Below are positions 26,218-34,947 of a stretch of DNA of 64,000 nt, in pieces (within the stretch, counting starts at the first letter, position 1; each line of letters starts with the position of its first letter). Under the pieces are notes generated by a model. The model had not been told where the DNA came from. It saw nothing but the letters and a program-made list of their open reading frames with translations, and did no database searches. Both the position numbers and the translations under genes were made by a program. Source of the stretch: Bacillota bacterium (GTDB lineage: Bacteria; Bacillota; UBA4882; UBA8346); contig JAEZCE010000012.1 of the NCBI GenBank assembly GCA_023429995.1, positions 116,830-180,829 on the forward strand, read 5' to 3'.

Positions 26218-26659
26218 ATAACTGTCTCTATAAGCCGAGTTCTGTGAATATTCATTCAAAGAATGAATACACGGTAACCATTTATCTACGGCGGCGGTTG
26301 CCCGACGCCTCTAGCGACCAACCCGGGAGAAAAACGGGCCGTTTTATCTCTCCCCTATTTGGTCTTGCTCCGGATGGGGTTTGCCAAGCTAGCCAATTCC
26401 TTGACTACTGGTGCGCTCTTACCGCACCTTTTCAGCTCTGGTATCCTCAGTTTTTAAAATAAGAGCATGAGCCCTTATTTGCCTTCAAAGCGTAGAGTGT
26501 AAACTCTAACTCTACTAGCTTCGGCGCAGCCGAAGATGCCGATTCCTTTTCTGCGGCACTTTCCGTGGGGTCACCCCCCCTGGACGTTATCCAGCATCCT
26601 GCCCTATGGAGCTCGGACTTTCCTCGGACCAAAGGCCCGCGGTCACCCGAGACAGTTAT
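26218..26659 (-). ncRNA. rnpB: RNase P RNA, bacterial
   Basis: The catalytic RNA that trims the 5' leaders of tRNAs. The ends pair perfectly as P1: ATAACTGTCTC at the 5' end and GAGACAGTTAT at the 3' end. Conserved elements are present: GAGGAAAGTCCGAGCTCC near the 5' end, GCAGGATGCTGGATAACGTC, AAACCCCATCCGGAGCAAGA, and AGAACTCGGCTTATAG near the 3' end. About 442 nucleotides, normal for this RNA. It has its own promoter and terminator. Confidence 0.96.
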
Positions 26660-26670
26660 AAAGCTTATAT

Positions 26671-26699
26671 AGTTTAACATGTCGATGCTATTCTGTCAA
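26671..26699 (-). promoter_or_regulatory. sigma-A promoter of rnpB
   Basis: TTGACA (26694-26699) and TAAACT (26671-26676) on the minus strand with 17 bp between, starting transcription at the P1 helix. Confidence 0.82.
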
Positions 26700-26755
26700 A
26701 CTCATTCTTGATTCATCAACGCACATCATGGAATCCTCAGTCTGGAAAGGTTTGA

Positions 26756-28084
26756 TTAATCAAAGCATACCGGAATCGTTTCGAAATTGGGAACACCGGT
26801 TGGCTCCCCATTTTTAGGATGAAAATAAACTTCCAAATGGTGGTTAAAAGGTTCAAAAACAATAATTTGCGAAGTCGATCCTTTCCGATACAAATCACCA
26901 TCTTCCGGCTCATCTCCGGCATGGAAACCCATGATCTTTTTCATTTCCTCACGCGAGACGCGTTTACCGGCGGAGTTGAGCAAGGTAATCATGGAGTTCC
27001 ACCGCATCGTATTCGAGGGTACGTTGGTAAAATTATCGTGGTTACCCCATAACATAAAAGCGTTCACTGCGGCAACCGAATTCTCAATTCCCCATGGTAT
27101 ACCGGGATTTAGCGTCGAATATTCGTTTCGTAAGGCCCGATGCATATTACTGCCTGTGCCGCTAAAATTATTTTCCAACACCTGGCTTTGGAAAGAATCC
27201 GATAAAAAGATCAAATGGTTAAAAGTATAACTTTTTGAGGTATCCACGAGGTAATTGGCAACTCCGGGAATATTATAATTATGTTCCAGAGCATACCTCA
27301 AATCCATATCATATGAATGTTTTCCCACTGATGACGAATAATCCACTCCAGTTGGACTATCCAAGGTCGCCCCAAAAACTCCATACTGGTTAAAGGCAGT
27401 GACGACTCCGAATAATCCGGCATAACCAATTGAACAGATGGATTGGACCCCGTTTTTATAAATGATGATTGCCTGTATTTGATGAATTTGTCCTTCTCCA
27501 CCTTCAATCCAATCGAAATTGCGGCCCGTAATGGTATGTCCGGTAGCCGAGCGAGCTCCAAAAACCGATACTGCCGAACACTGGTTCAATCTTAACACAT
27601 CGCCTAAGGTATTCACAACATAAAGCTCATTAAGGGAAAGATGGCCGTCTCCCACTTGATCGCGATTAGCTCCGGATAGGCGGGAGGCAAATCCTTCGAT
27701 TTCATCCCGATATTCTCGTGGAATTTGATTTTTGATACCATTGGTTCGATCTAAAAGAAACAAAAAAGTCGACTTCTCCTTACCAATAAAATAAGCCAGG
27801 TAGGAATCTAGAATTTGTTCATAGCTGGGAAGCAAATGTAAGATTCCGGTTGCATATTCTTCTCCCATTTGTCTGGGGGATAAACCGCAATTATAATTGA
27901 TCTCGACTTGAAAATGGGAAGGGGTTTTTTTAATATACACGTTTTTCCCTTTCCATTCTAGAATCTCACATCGGTTTGAAGAAGTGTCAGAACCGTAACC
28001 GACAGTCATCGGGATTAGCACGAACAGACCAAACACCAATAAAAAACATAAACCGCTTTTAAGCCTGCTTAATGATTTTTGCAT
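26756..28084 (-). CDS. C45/acyltransferase-type Ntn hydrolase, exported
   Basis: A 442-residue protein with a signal peptide (CFLLVFGLFVLIPMTVGYGS). The mature part resembles C45 peptidases and acyl-CoA:6-aminopenicillanate acyltransferase-like Ntn hydrolases. The expected nucleophile Cys lies near residue 167 in LNQCSAVSVFG, followed by TGHTITGRNFDW, the conserved strand after the nucleophile. Such enzymes cleave amide bonds of small acylated or peptide substrates. ATG 28084 is preceded by GAAAGGAAG. It is directly downstream of a class C beta-lactamase-like gene; a shared transcript is likely. Confidence 0.77.
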   Translation of the reverse strand: MQKSLSRLKSGLCFLLVFGLFVLIPMTVGYGSDTSSNRCEILEWKGKNVYIKKTPSHFQVEINYNCGLSPRQMGEEYATGILHLLPSYEQILDSYLAYFIGKEKSTFLFLLDRTNGIKNQIPREYRDEIEGFASRLSGANRDQVGDGHLSLNELYVVNTLGDVLRLNQCSAVSVFGARSATGHTITGRNFDWIEGGEGQIHQIQAIIIYKNGVQSICSIGYAGLFGVVTAFNQYGVFGATLDSPTGVDYSSSVGKHSYDMDLRYALEHNYNIPGVANYLVDTSKSYTFNHLIFLSDSFQSQVLENNFSGTGSNMHRALRNEYSTLNPGIPWGIENSVAAVNAFMLWGNHDNFTNVPSNTMRWNSMITLLNSAGKRVSREEMKKIMGFHAGDEPEDGDLYRKGSTSQIIVFEPFNHHLEVYFHPKNGEPTGVPNFETIPVCFD

Positions 28085-28097
28085 TATTTTCTTCCTT

Positions 28098-29897
28098 TCA
28101 ATTTACTTTTACAAAATGATAGCCGGAATAAAATAATTCTTCTGCACCGTTTCTCCGAATTACCCTGAGAGTTTCATGCAGGTTTCGGCCCAACCCCCGG
28201 GAAAGCAATTCGTTTTCATTCAGCGGCGTAACCACACTACTGTTCAGTGCTCCCGTCGTATTATCCTGCGTTATACAAATTAGAAAGCCCCGTTCTATTT
28301 TTAATTCTGCATAATGAGTAGAACTGTTCTCCGTTTCTCCGATGGTTTGATATTTACCGAGCCGGTTTAACCAAACTTCAGGAATCGGCGCCGTTTTAAC
28401 CGCTTCACCAAAAATTTCTCTTCCCCCATTGAATTTGGCAATAAGTAGCTTACAACCATTGATAACTTGGGTCATGAATGAAAGCGCGGGTTCATTTTCT
28501 TTTAATAAAGGACTAGACCTTGAAACTTGATTTTGGATTGAGAACCATCCGTTTTTATAGGGGACCATCCGGAAGGTGGTACCATTAAGCATCATTTCTA
28601 AATTATTATCGGACTGGGTAATTGAAACCAGTCCTGAGCCACCAGCGTAATCACCCGCCAATTGGCGGCATTGTTCCTTTGAAAAAGATTGAACCGGTAC
28701 GGGAGAATCATTTTGAGGCGATGGTTCGGTAATCCCGGTTTTCACTTCTAAGGCCAATTTGAGTACCTCAGTCGCGATTTCGTTTATACCTCCAGCTGCA
28801 TTACCCGACACTGAAGTGGAATTTGTCAATACCACCACACCTAATTGTTGCCGGGGAAGAATTTTCAACATGCTGTGGTAAAGAATTAAATCGCCAGCAT
28901 GATGAGCGACTTGTCCAGCATAATCAAGCTGAGGATCGGATAAAAACCAATTCAGCCCAATTTTCACATCCAGATCCAGCGGAATATTGTTGTTTTGAGG
29001 AGTAAGCATCTGCTTTAAGGTTGTAGGCTTCAAGATCTCTTTTTCTTTGTATTTACCCCCTGCAAAAATCATTTTCATGAAATTACCCAGATCATTTACA
29101 CTCGAATAAAGTCCTCCGGCTGGAATATCTCGCCTATTATCCTCGTTAGCGAGTTCTCCATTATTGTATCCCTTGGAAAGAAATGACTTTAAATCATCCC
29201 GCATTTCAAAGGTTGAATGATTCATTTTAAGAGGCCTTAAAATATGTTCATCCATGTAATCATTAAATTTCTCCCCGCTGGTCCGTTCCACAGTCACCCC
29301 TAATAATGATGTTGCCAAGTTGGAATAAGCATAGATATAGTTGGGTGGATAGGCGGTATAATCATCTTTAATCGTATCAACCAGGCTTGCAAAGTATGGG
29401 GGATTAGGGCCTGCGTCATCCGCGAACCAATCGCCGGGAATTCCCGAGTGATGAGTCATAATTGAACGTATTGTAATCGGACCGGCCTCCGGGTACCTGG
29501 TTTTCATGGAGAACTCAGGAATATAAGTCTGTAACGGCCGATCAATTTCAATTTTTTTCTTATCGACAAGTTGCATGATAGCCGTACCTGTAAACAATTT
29601 GGATATCGAACCGACCCGAAAAATCGTGTACCCTGTGACCGGAATTTTATGCTCTGCATCCGCATAACCAAAGTTTTCCACCCAAACTGTGCGGTTACCA
29701 TCTACCAACGCCAAGCTTAAACCGATCATCTGATTCTCTGCCATCTTTATTTGAACAGTCTTAACAATGGTTTCCTTGATCGAATCATAATTTCCCCGGT
29801 AAACCACCGGATTTTTAGGCGCTGCCAAAATAATACCGGAGATTGACAGCCATAACAACGCAAGCAACATTAACCTCGGAGACAGGTTTTTTCCCAT
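28098..29897 (-). CDS. class C beta-lactamase-type serine hydrolase, exported
   Basis: A 599-residue exported protein. After a signal peptide (LMLLALLWLSISGIILAA) comes a beta-lactamase/transpeptidase fold with the nucleophile SxxK in GSISKLFTG near 95, the YxN motif in YAYSNLATS near 185, and HHAG in place of KTG near 330. The C-terminal 200 residues form an extra domain resembling the lipocalin-like tails of PBP4*/Pab87-type esterases. I start at ATG 29897 (MGKNLSPRL) after AAGGA. It probably acts on D-amino acid or ester bonds rather than conferring drug resistance. Confidence 0.85.
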   Translation of the reverse strand: MGKNLSPRLMLLALLWLSISGIILAAPKNPVVYRGNYDSIKETIVKTVQIKMAENQMIGLSLALVDGNRTVWVENFGYADAEHKIPVTGYTIFRVGSISKLFTGTAIMQLVDKKKIEIDRPLQTYIPEFSMKTRYPEAGPITIRSIMTHHSGIPGDWFADDAGPNPPYFASLVDTIKDDYTAYPPNYIYAYSNLATSLLGVTVERTSGEKFNDYMDEHILRPLKMNHSTFEMRDDLKSFLSKGYNNGELANEDNRRDIPAGGLYSSVNDLGNFMKMIFAGGKYKEKEILKPTTLKQMLTPQNNNIPLDLDVKIGLNWFLSDPQLDYAGQVAHHAGDLILYHSMLKILPRQQLGVVVLTNSTSVSGNAAGGINEIATEVLKLALEVKTGITEPSPQNDSPVPVQSFSKEQCRQLAGDYAGGSGLVSITQSDNNLEMMLNGTTFRMVPYKNGWFSIQNQVSRSSPLLKENEPALSFMTQVINGCKLLIAKFNGGREIFGEAVKTAPIPEVWLNRLGKYQTIGETENSSTHYAELKIERGFLICITQDNTTGALNSSVVTPLNENELLSRGLGRNLHETLRVIRRNGAEELFYSGYHFVKVN

Positions 29898-30116
29898 TTG
29901 ACAAATCCTTCTTTCATCCCATTCACAATCCGACAAATTCTGATCCAAAAAGTTACTTGCCGGAATTTATGGTAGCAAAATAATTAAAATCTAACGCTAA
30001 GGTTTTAATCGTCTTATTCCTCAACCTTTTTAATACGGTTCCAGTAACTTATATTCTGCATTTTCCGTCAGTTCCAAACTGGCGTTTTTGGGGGATCCTC
30101 CGTAATAATCGCTAAT

Positions 30117-30536
30117 TTAAAATTCCCCTTCCAGTCGACCCTCCCGAATGTAATATCTCTCCCTTTCATCCGGGTAATAATAGGGCTGGGGGCTTTCCCC
30201 ACTTTCTTCGATGGCTCGAAATAAAAATTTCCGTGCCCGGAGCGCATGAAAAATCGCGTCCCGATAAACGTGATTCATGTAGAATGTCCGAGCTCTAGTT
30301 AGGTAGTCCTGTCCTAAATCGAAAAAATGATTATTTTCTCCTCCGATCTTTTTGGCGTTTTCCAATACTGTCCAGGTACGGGAAATGACATACCAGGCGT
30401 CTGCATTTAATTGACGTTCATCCGGTCCATGTTTACCGGGCGGCCCGGGGTGAAAATGTGGCGATGCTGCCACTACACCGAAGAAACAAGCAACAAATGT
30501 GATGATTCCTATTAAGCCGACCAGACATTTTTTCAT
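30117..30536 (-). CDS. small exported protein of unknown function
   Basis: A 139-residue protein with a signal peptide (LVGLIGIITFVACFFGVVAA) and a His/Pro-rich mature start (SPHFHPGPPGKHGP). The remainder is helical, with DLGQDYLTRARTFYMNHVYRD and many Arg/Tyr near the end. I recognise no family. ATG 30536 (MKKCLVGL) fits a Gram-positive export signal, with AGGTG upstream. It follows the thioesterase gene by about 50 bp. Confidence 0.65.
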   Translation of the reverse strand: MKKCLVGLIGIITFVACFFGVVAASPHFHPGPPGKHGPDERQLNADAWYVISRTWTVLENAKKIGGENNHFFDLGQDYLTRARTFYMNHVYRDAIFHALRARKFLFRAIEESGESPQPYYYPDERERYYIREGRLEGEF

Positions 30537-30583
30537 AGACAAACACCTCATATAAATTTTAGGTTAATTAACTTAACTGATTA

Positions 30584-31069
30584 TTAGGGATTTACAATTG
30601 AGCAGCTATGTAACTCATCCCATTTTTTTTGAAAAAGTCCCTCGGCCAATTCCGGCCGTAGAAACATCGTTTTGCCATATAAATCGGTGTAGAGCTGAAC
30701 AGTATAACCTTGAGCTGATAACATACCATTTTCGGCATAAATTTCATAGCTCATATTCATTTTTGCTGCATCAGTCCAATGGCCTATGGTCTTGATGCGG
30801 ATTAATTCATCATATTGAAGCGGATAATAATGGTCAATGTGAACCCGAACCATCATCATCGCAAATCCATTTTTAATCATATCAAGGTAGCTCAAGCCAA
30901 ATTTCCGCCCCCATTCATTTCTTCCCTGTTCTAAATATTTAAGATACCAGCCATGCCATACTATCTTCAAAAAATCCACTTCATTAAATTGAACCCTCCA
31001 AAAGCATTCAGCAACCAGCGGAGGTTTTTCATCCGGCGGGAAACAATTAACCTCTCTCCTGTTCGGCAT
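30584..31069 (-). CDS. YbgC/FadM-like acyl-CoA thioesterase (hot-dog fold)
   Basis: A 161-residue 4HBT-type thioesterase. The active-site region FNEVDFLKIVWHGWYLKYLE near 30-50 has the Asp and downstream His-Gly-x-Tyr-helix typical of the YbgC group. ATG 31069 (MPNRRE) is used because AAGGAT lies six bases before it. It lies between the barrel-like gene and a small exported protein. The acyl substrate is unknown. Confidence 0.82.
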   Translation of the reverse strand: MPNRREVNCFPPDEKPPLVAECFWRVQFNEVDFLKIVWHGWYLKYLEQGRNEWGRKFGLSYLDMIKNGFAMMMVRVHIDHYYPLQYDELIRIKTIGHWTDAAKMNMSYEIYAENGMLSAQGYTVQLYTDLYGKTMFLRPELAEGLFQKKWDELHSCSIVNP

Positions 31070-31245
31070 TGTGATCATCCTTCAATCTCTTACAAAGTGT
31101 ATTAAACTAAATCCAATTTCCCATCCCATAAGAATTTTACTGCACTTCGGTAACCACCAAAAATGGATAAACTAACTTGAACCACTAAAATAAAAATGCA
31201 GCGCTAGTATATTATAAATTATGTTTTGCCAATTTCTTAATATTC

Positions 31246-31262
31246 CCGGATCTGGATCCGGT
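31246..31262 (-). other. perfect stem-loop after the barrel-like gene
   Basis: CCGGATC and GATCCGG form a perfect stem with a two- to three-base loop just past the stop codon. No T-run follows, so it may act as an RNA 3' stabiliser or weak terminator. Confidence 0.4.
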
Positions 31263-31273
31263 AATTAATCCTC

Positions 31274-31909
31274 TTACCACCGATAAACTATTCCGGCAGT
31301 ATAGCCTTTGGTATTGGTTTTATTATTTGCAACATCTATTTTGTCCCACGTATAACCAACATTCATGCCGAATTTATCGGTTACGAGATAATTAAGCTTT
31401 GCTTTAGCCATCATATAATCGGCATTGACATCTTTGATGTTATCCCTTTTGTAATTCTTACACGCAACGGCCCAGTCCACATTGCCATCAATGTACATTC
31501 TTTCATTAAGAGCCAATTTTGTCTCAAGACCAAGCATGAAGGGTCGATATTCCACATTACCGGTCTCGGAGTCTCCGTTTAAAAAGGCAACTGACCCCAC
31601 GCAATCAAGTTCAAATTGATCGCTTGTAATAATACCAAAAGCGGATTTAAACCGCCAACCCCCAAGCGTAGCATCCTGGCCGCTGTTGCCTTTGACTAAT
31701 GAGCGAAAAAAATCCCCGCCGAACTTAGTATGGGGCAGAAAGCTTGGATAAACTTCCATACCGCCTTGAATATCCACCTTAGCATCAGTGTTATTATGAA
31801 CATATTCAACATAAGAAGTACCTGAAAGCCCATCGGATGCAAATGCATTGGTGGCCAATAAAGAAGTCAGCCCGCAGACCATAATAGCTAAAATAACTAC
31901 TTTCTTCAT
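31274..31909 (-). CDS. outer-membrane beta-barrel-like protein
   Basis: A 211-residue exported protein: signal peptide (VVILAIMVCGLTSLLATNAFAS), then strand-like segments with alternating polar and aromatic residues (GTSYVEYVHN, KFGMNVGYTW, AGIVYRW). The last residue is Trp, as in the C-terminal signature of outer-membrane barrels. There are no membrane helices. Its promoter at 32017-32045 carries two TAGTGCACTA sites shared with the GntR-ABC operon. The start ATG 31909 follows AAAGGAG. If correct, the cell has an outer membrane. A surface fibre or periplasmic protein remains possible. Confidence 0.62.
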   Translation of the reverse strand: MKKVVILAIMVCGLTSLLATNAFASDGLSGTSYVEYVHNNTDAKVDIQGGMEVYPSFLPHTKFGGDFFRSLVKGNSGQDATLGGWRFKSAFGIITSDQFELDCVGSVAFLNGDSETGNVEYRPFMLGLETKLALNERMYIDGNVDWAVACKNYKRDNIKDVNADYMMAKAKLNYLVTDKFGMNVGYTWDKIDVANNKTNTKGYTAGIVYRW

Positions 31910-31985
31910 CAAAAGATCGCTCCTTTTAAGTTTTCACCAGCGCTGCAAAATTCAAATTTAAGTTCATCAATAAAATCTATTGAAT

Positions 31986-32011
31986 TAGTGCACTATTAAT
32001 GTAGTGCACTA
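31986..32011 (-). promoter_or_regulatory. tandem TAGTGCACTA operators of the barrel gene
   Basis: Two identical perfect palindromes TAGTGCACTA (31986-31995 and 32002-32011), 16 bp centre to centre, just downstream of the -10 box. Closely related sites with the same spacing lie at the GntR operon promoter (34816-34841), pointing to that GntR protein as the binder. Confidence 0.75.
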
Positions 32012-32016
32012 ATGAT

Positions 32017-32045
32017 AGTATAATATTCGAATTATTATGTGTCAA
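32017..32045 (-). promoter_or_regulatory. sigma-A promoter of the barrel gene
   Basis: TTGACA (32040-32045) and TATACT (32017-32022) with 17 bp between on the minus strand. Confidence 0.8.
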
Positions 32046-32091
32046 GATATTTTTTGGATCGAATGAGTTTTTAACTCGTCTACCTGAAAAA

Positions 32092-32118
32092 TAAAAAAAC
32101 CCCTCAAAAGGAGTTTTT
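32092..32118 (-). terminator. terminator of the GntR-ABC operon
   Basis: On the minus strand AAACTCC and GGGGTTT pair around TTTTGA, followed by a T-run, 38 bp after the last permease gene. Confidence 0.75.
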
Positions 32119-32155
32119 CATATTCAACCGCTAATTTATGACATTTACAACAAGG

Positions 32156-32893
32156 TCATAATTGGACTCTTCGCTCATACAACCAGTTATTAATGAAAAG
32201 GAACAATACACCGGCTAAAAACAGCGGTAGAAAAAACCAGAGGCATGGATCGAAACAGTCCTTTCCGGAACGGATCACGAGAATCGGAATCCATTGCTTT
32301 AACAAAGGTTTACTACGAATTAAAAACTCATAAATAAACTTTATACTGAGACCAAAAACTATTCCCGAGACTATCCATTGAAAGCGGTTAACCAATTTAC
32401 CCAGTAAAAAGGCAAACTGTACCATTGTGACCAGGAAAAATACTACGGAGAGTAAAATAAGAACCACTGATAACCCGAAGCGCCAGGCTGTCTGCGCCGG
32501 TATTTTAAATCCGGACAACTTTTCATGCCAGTTAAAAAGATAAGCGCCTACCCCTATAGGGGCAAGTGCTAATGAGCCGCAGATAATTCCAATAATTTTG
32601 GCGCCCAGGACTTCATACCCTTTTAAAGGCAATGATTTTAAAAGATAAATTGATTTACGAGTCCATTCGTGATGAAGGCCATAAAAAGCCATACCGATCC
32701 CCCATAAACCAAGCCAAAAAAATAAGCCCATCGGGATCCCGAATGGGGAATCCCATTTTGCAACTCCCGGGGGAAACCATACAAATCCATCTCGCCGTCC
32801 CCGTTCTATAAATAATAAAAAAAGAGCCATGAAAAAAACGGAACTCCAGTGGGAGCCATTCATTTCTTTCTTCCATAATTTCCATAAATTCAT
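32156..32893 (-). CDS. ABC-2-type membrane protein, paralogue 2
   Basis: A 245-residue membrane protein with six hydrophobic segments. It is a close paralogue of the upstream protein (both begin MN-W-LWKK--NG and share KSLP-KGY-VLGAK--GI and WHE near 110-135). No catalytic motif is visible; it fits the permeases of GntR/YtrA-controlled ABC exporters. ATG 32893 follows AAGGTG. With the upstream paralogue it likely forms a heterodimeric channel served by the ATPase at 33679. Confidence 0.82.
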   Translation of the reverse strand: MNLWKLWKKEMNGSHWSSVFFMALFLLFIERGRRDGFVWFPPGVAKWDSPFGIPMGLFFWLGLWGIGMAFYGLHHEWTRKSIYLLKSLPLKGYEVLGAKIIGIICGSLALAPIGVGAYLFNWHEKLSGFKIPAQTAWRFGLSVVLILLSVVFFLVTMVQFAFLLGKLVNRFQWIVSGIVFGLSIKFIYEFLIRSKPLLKQWIPILVIRSGKDCFDPCLWFFLPLFLAGVLFLFINNWLYERRVQL

Positions 32894-32923
32894 AACCGGC
32901 ACCTTCTCACCCAACCCTGATGG

Positions 32924-33682
32924 TTATAGTTCAACCTTTTGCTCGTACAACCAACAATTGACAAAAAAAAGCGCAATAGTAGCCAACAGGGAGCCCAGGA
33001 AAAACCAAACGTCAATCTTGATATGCATTGTGTTAAACCGGATCACCAGATCCGGAATTCGTTTTAATAACGGAATCCATATCATCCCTATAATATCTAA
33101 AAACTTTAAAACAAACAAAAGAGCGGTCACGGAAATGACAAACCGAAACCTGTGAACCAATTGGCCTATTAAAAAAGCAAACTGGACAATCGTAGCGAAA
33201 TAAATGATAATCGTCAATAAACATAGAATTATTACAAACCCAAAATATACCGCCGTTAGCATTGGCATCTTAAAACAGGCCAGTCTTTCATGCCAGGTCA
33301 ATAAATAAATCCCCAGCGATAAGGGAATCACCATCAGTACTCCGCTCACAATTCCAGCGAGTTTGGCGCCTAAGACTTGATAACCTTTTATCGGCAAAGA
33401 TTTTAAAAGAAAAATCGCCTTACTACTCCATTCTTTTTGAAGGGTATAAACGGCCATCCCGATCCCCCATAAAGTCAATACAATAACCGGAGTACCGGGT
33501 ATTCCAAACGGTGATTCCCAGTCATGAATCAAATGCAACTTATGAATATCATCGGGAACCCATAAGACATTTTTTCTCCTACCAAAAACCAGGTCTACCA
33601 ATAGAATAAAAAGCGCCATAAAAAAAGCGGAATTCCAGACAAAGCCGTTGAGATCTTTCTTCCATAACTGCCAAAAGTTCAT
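32924..33682 (-). CDS. ABC-2-type membrane protein, paralogue 1
   Basis: A 252-residue membrane protein with six hydrophobic stretches. It overlaps the ATPase gene by four bases (ATGA), so translation is coupled. ATG 33682 has GGGAGAAGG upstream inside the ATPase gene. Its paralogue follows after 30 bp. The tandem pair probably arose by duplication. Confidence 0.82.
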   Translation of the reverse strand: MNFWQLWKKDLNGFVWNSAFFMALFILLVDLVFGRRKNVLWVPDDIHKLHLIHDWESPFGIPGTPVIVLTLWGIGMAVYTLQKEWSSKAIFLLKSLPIKGYQVLGAKLAGIVSGVLMVIPLSLGIYLLTWHERLACFKMPMLTAVYFGFVIILCLLTIIIYFATIVQFAFLIGQLVHRFRFVISVTALLFVLKFLDIIGMIWIPLLKRIPDLVIRFNTMHIKIDVWFFLGSLLATIALFFVNCWLYEQKVEL

Positions 33683-34389
33683 GACGAAAAAACCTTCTCC
33701 CAAAGCTGCCTTATAGATAAATTATAATTCATGCGTAGATTTTCAGCAGAATCGTATAAGGCGACCCGCCCGTCCTTGATGAAAGCCACCTCGTCAAAAA
33801 TGGCTTCGGTTTCTTCAATCTCGTGGGTTGCAATCACCAGGGTCTGTTCTTCCGTATGGTATTGACCTAAAATTGTCTCGACAATCACTGAACGCGACTG
33901 GGGATCAACTCCGGACAAAGGTTCATCCAATAATATCAAAGGAACATTCCGCGATAAGGCCAACAACAGTTTTAAACGGGCGTTATATCCTTTGGAAAGA
34001 TGGCCTACTTTCTCGCCGGGATTGAGCTTGAAGATTTGAAGTAATTGCTCCACGCGTTGTTCTTGCCAATCCTGATAAAACGAGGATACAAAACGGATGG
34101 TTTCCGCTACAGTCATCCATTCATAGAGGCAATTTTGCTCCGGTAAAAAAGCCAGCCGGGTTTTTGTTACTGTAGAAGGCTTCTTTCCTTCAATTGCAAT
34201 ACTCCCCGTTGTCGGCTGGGCAATGCCGGCTATCAACTTAAGAAGCGTTGATTTTCCACTGCCGTTTGGTCCTAAAAGCCCCACAATAGTTCCCCGTTTA
34301 ATCACTAAATTTATACCGCAAATGGCGGGTGTACGATAATATGTTTTATATACATTTTCAATTTCAACAACAGGAAAACTCTTTGCCAT
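33679..34389 (-). CDS. ABC transporter ATP-binding protein (YtrB-like)
   Basis: A 236-residue ATPase. Walker A GPNGSGKST near 38, signature LSKGYNARLKL near 133 (an SKGY variant seen in exporter-type and antibiotic-stress ATPases), Walker B LILLDEP near 152, and the switch His in ATHEIEE near 190. It lies between the GntR regulator and two membrane subunits. By analogy to YtrA/YtrB operons it may respond to cell-envelope stress; that is inference. Confidence 0.88.
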   Translation of the reverse strand: MAKSFPVVEIENVYKTYYRTPAICGINLVIKRGTIVGLLGPNGSGKSTLLKLIAGIAQPTTGSIAIEGKKPSTVTKTRLAFLPEQNCLYEWMTVAETIRFVSSFYQDWQEQRVEQLLQIFKLNPGEKVGHLSKGYNARLKLLLALSRNVPLILLDEPLSGVDPQSRSVIVETILGQYHTEEQTLVIATHEIEETEAIFDEVAFIKDGRVALYDSAENLRMNYNLSIRQLWEKVFSS

Positions 34390-34410
34390 CCTGGCCTTCT
34401 TTCCAGAACA

Positions 34411-34797
34411 TCACCTTTGTGCTCTATTTCCCATTTTCAAGGCGCTTTCCACCATCTCCCTGATATCTTCGGGAGCAAATCCCAAAGATTTTACATCATT
34501 AATAAAGATTTCCAGAGCTTCCTTCGCCATGTCCGTTCGAATACTCTTTAGTAATTCAGGTTCGTTGCAAATGAATGTTCCTTGTCCCCTTAAAGTCTCA
34601 ACAAGGCGAATCCGCTCCATCTCTTGATAAGCTTTTTGCACAGTATTCGGATTGACCTTAATTTGCTGTGCTAATTCCCGCTGTGAAGGAATCTTCGCAC
34701 CGGGGGCAAGTTCTCCCCGGACGATCGCTCGTTTGATTTCGTCAATAATCTGTAGATAAATCGGTTTATCCAAGTCAAAATTTAAATTCAAAGGCAC
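34411..34797 (-). CDS. GntR-family regulator, YtrA subfamily
   Basis: A 128-residue short GntR repressor. The winged helix spans about 5-75 (SQRELAQQIKVNPNTVQKAYQEME) and is followed by the short dimerising tail typical of YtrA, with no ligand domain. GTG 34797 follows AAGGAG by five bases. It heads a four-gene ABC operon. Operator-like TAGTGCACTA variants lie at its promoter and at the barrel gene promoter, so it probably controls both units. Confidence 0.88.
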   Translation of the reverse strand: MPLNLNFDLDKPIYLQIIDEIKRAIVRGELAPGAKIPSQRELAQQIKVNPNTVQKAYQEMERIRLVETLRGQGTFICNEPELLKSIRTDMAKEALEIFINDVKSLGFAPEDIREMVESALKMGNRAQR

Positions 34798-34807
34798 TTC
34801 CGCTCCT

Positions 34808-34841
34808 TAGTGCCATTGCGCACTACTAAACTGGTGCACTA
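34808..34841 (-). promoter_or_regulatory. operators of the GntR-ABC operon
   Basis: TGGTGCACTA (34832-34841) and TTGCGCACTA (34816-34825) are variants of TAGTGCACTA, 16 bp centre to centre, as at 31986-32011. A further half-site TAGTGC lies at 34808-34813. They sit just downstream of the -10 box, a repressing position. Confidence 0.65.
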
Positions 34842-34846
34842 GCCGT

Positions 34847-34876
34847 ATTATATTACTTGATTGCATTGATTATCAA
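34847..34876 (-). promoter_or_regulatory. promoter of the GntR-ABC operon
   Basis: TATAAT (34847-34852) and TTGATA (34871-34876) on the minus strand, 18 bp apart. Confidence 0.6.
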
Positions 34877-34947
34877 TGTTTCGTCTTTTTATTCTACCTC
34901 ATCCGCTTTCCAATCAATCTGTTTTGAGAGATCATCCGTGGCTGAAC

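Noticed and set aside
26447..26680. Open frame of 77 codons on the minus strand
   Set aside because: It lies inside RNase P RNA.
30066..30098. Terminator-like hairpin CGTCAGTT/AACTGGCG with T5 in the plus direction
   Set aside because: No plus-strand gene lies upstream, and in the minus direction no T-run follows, so its role cannot be supported.
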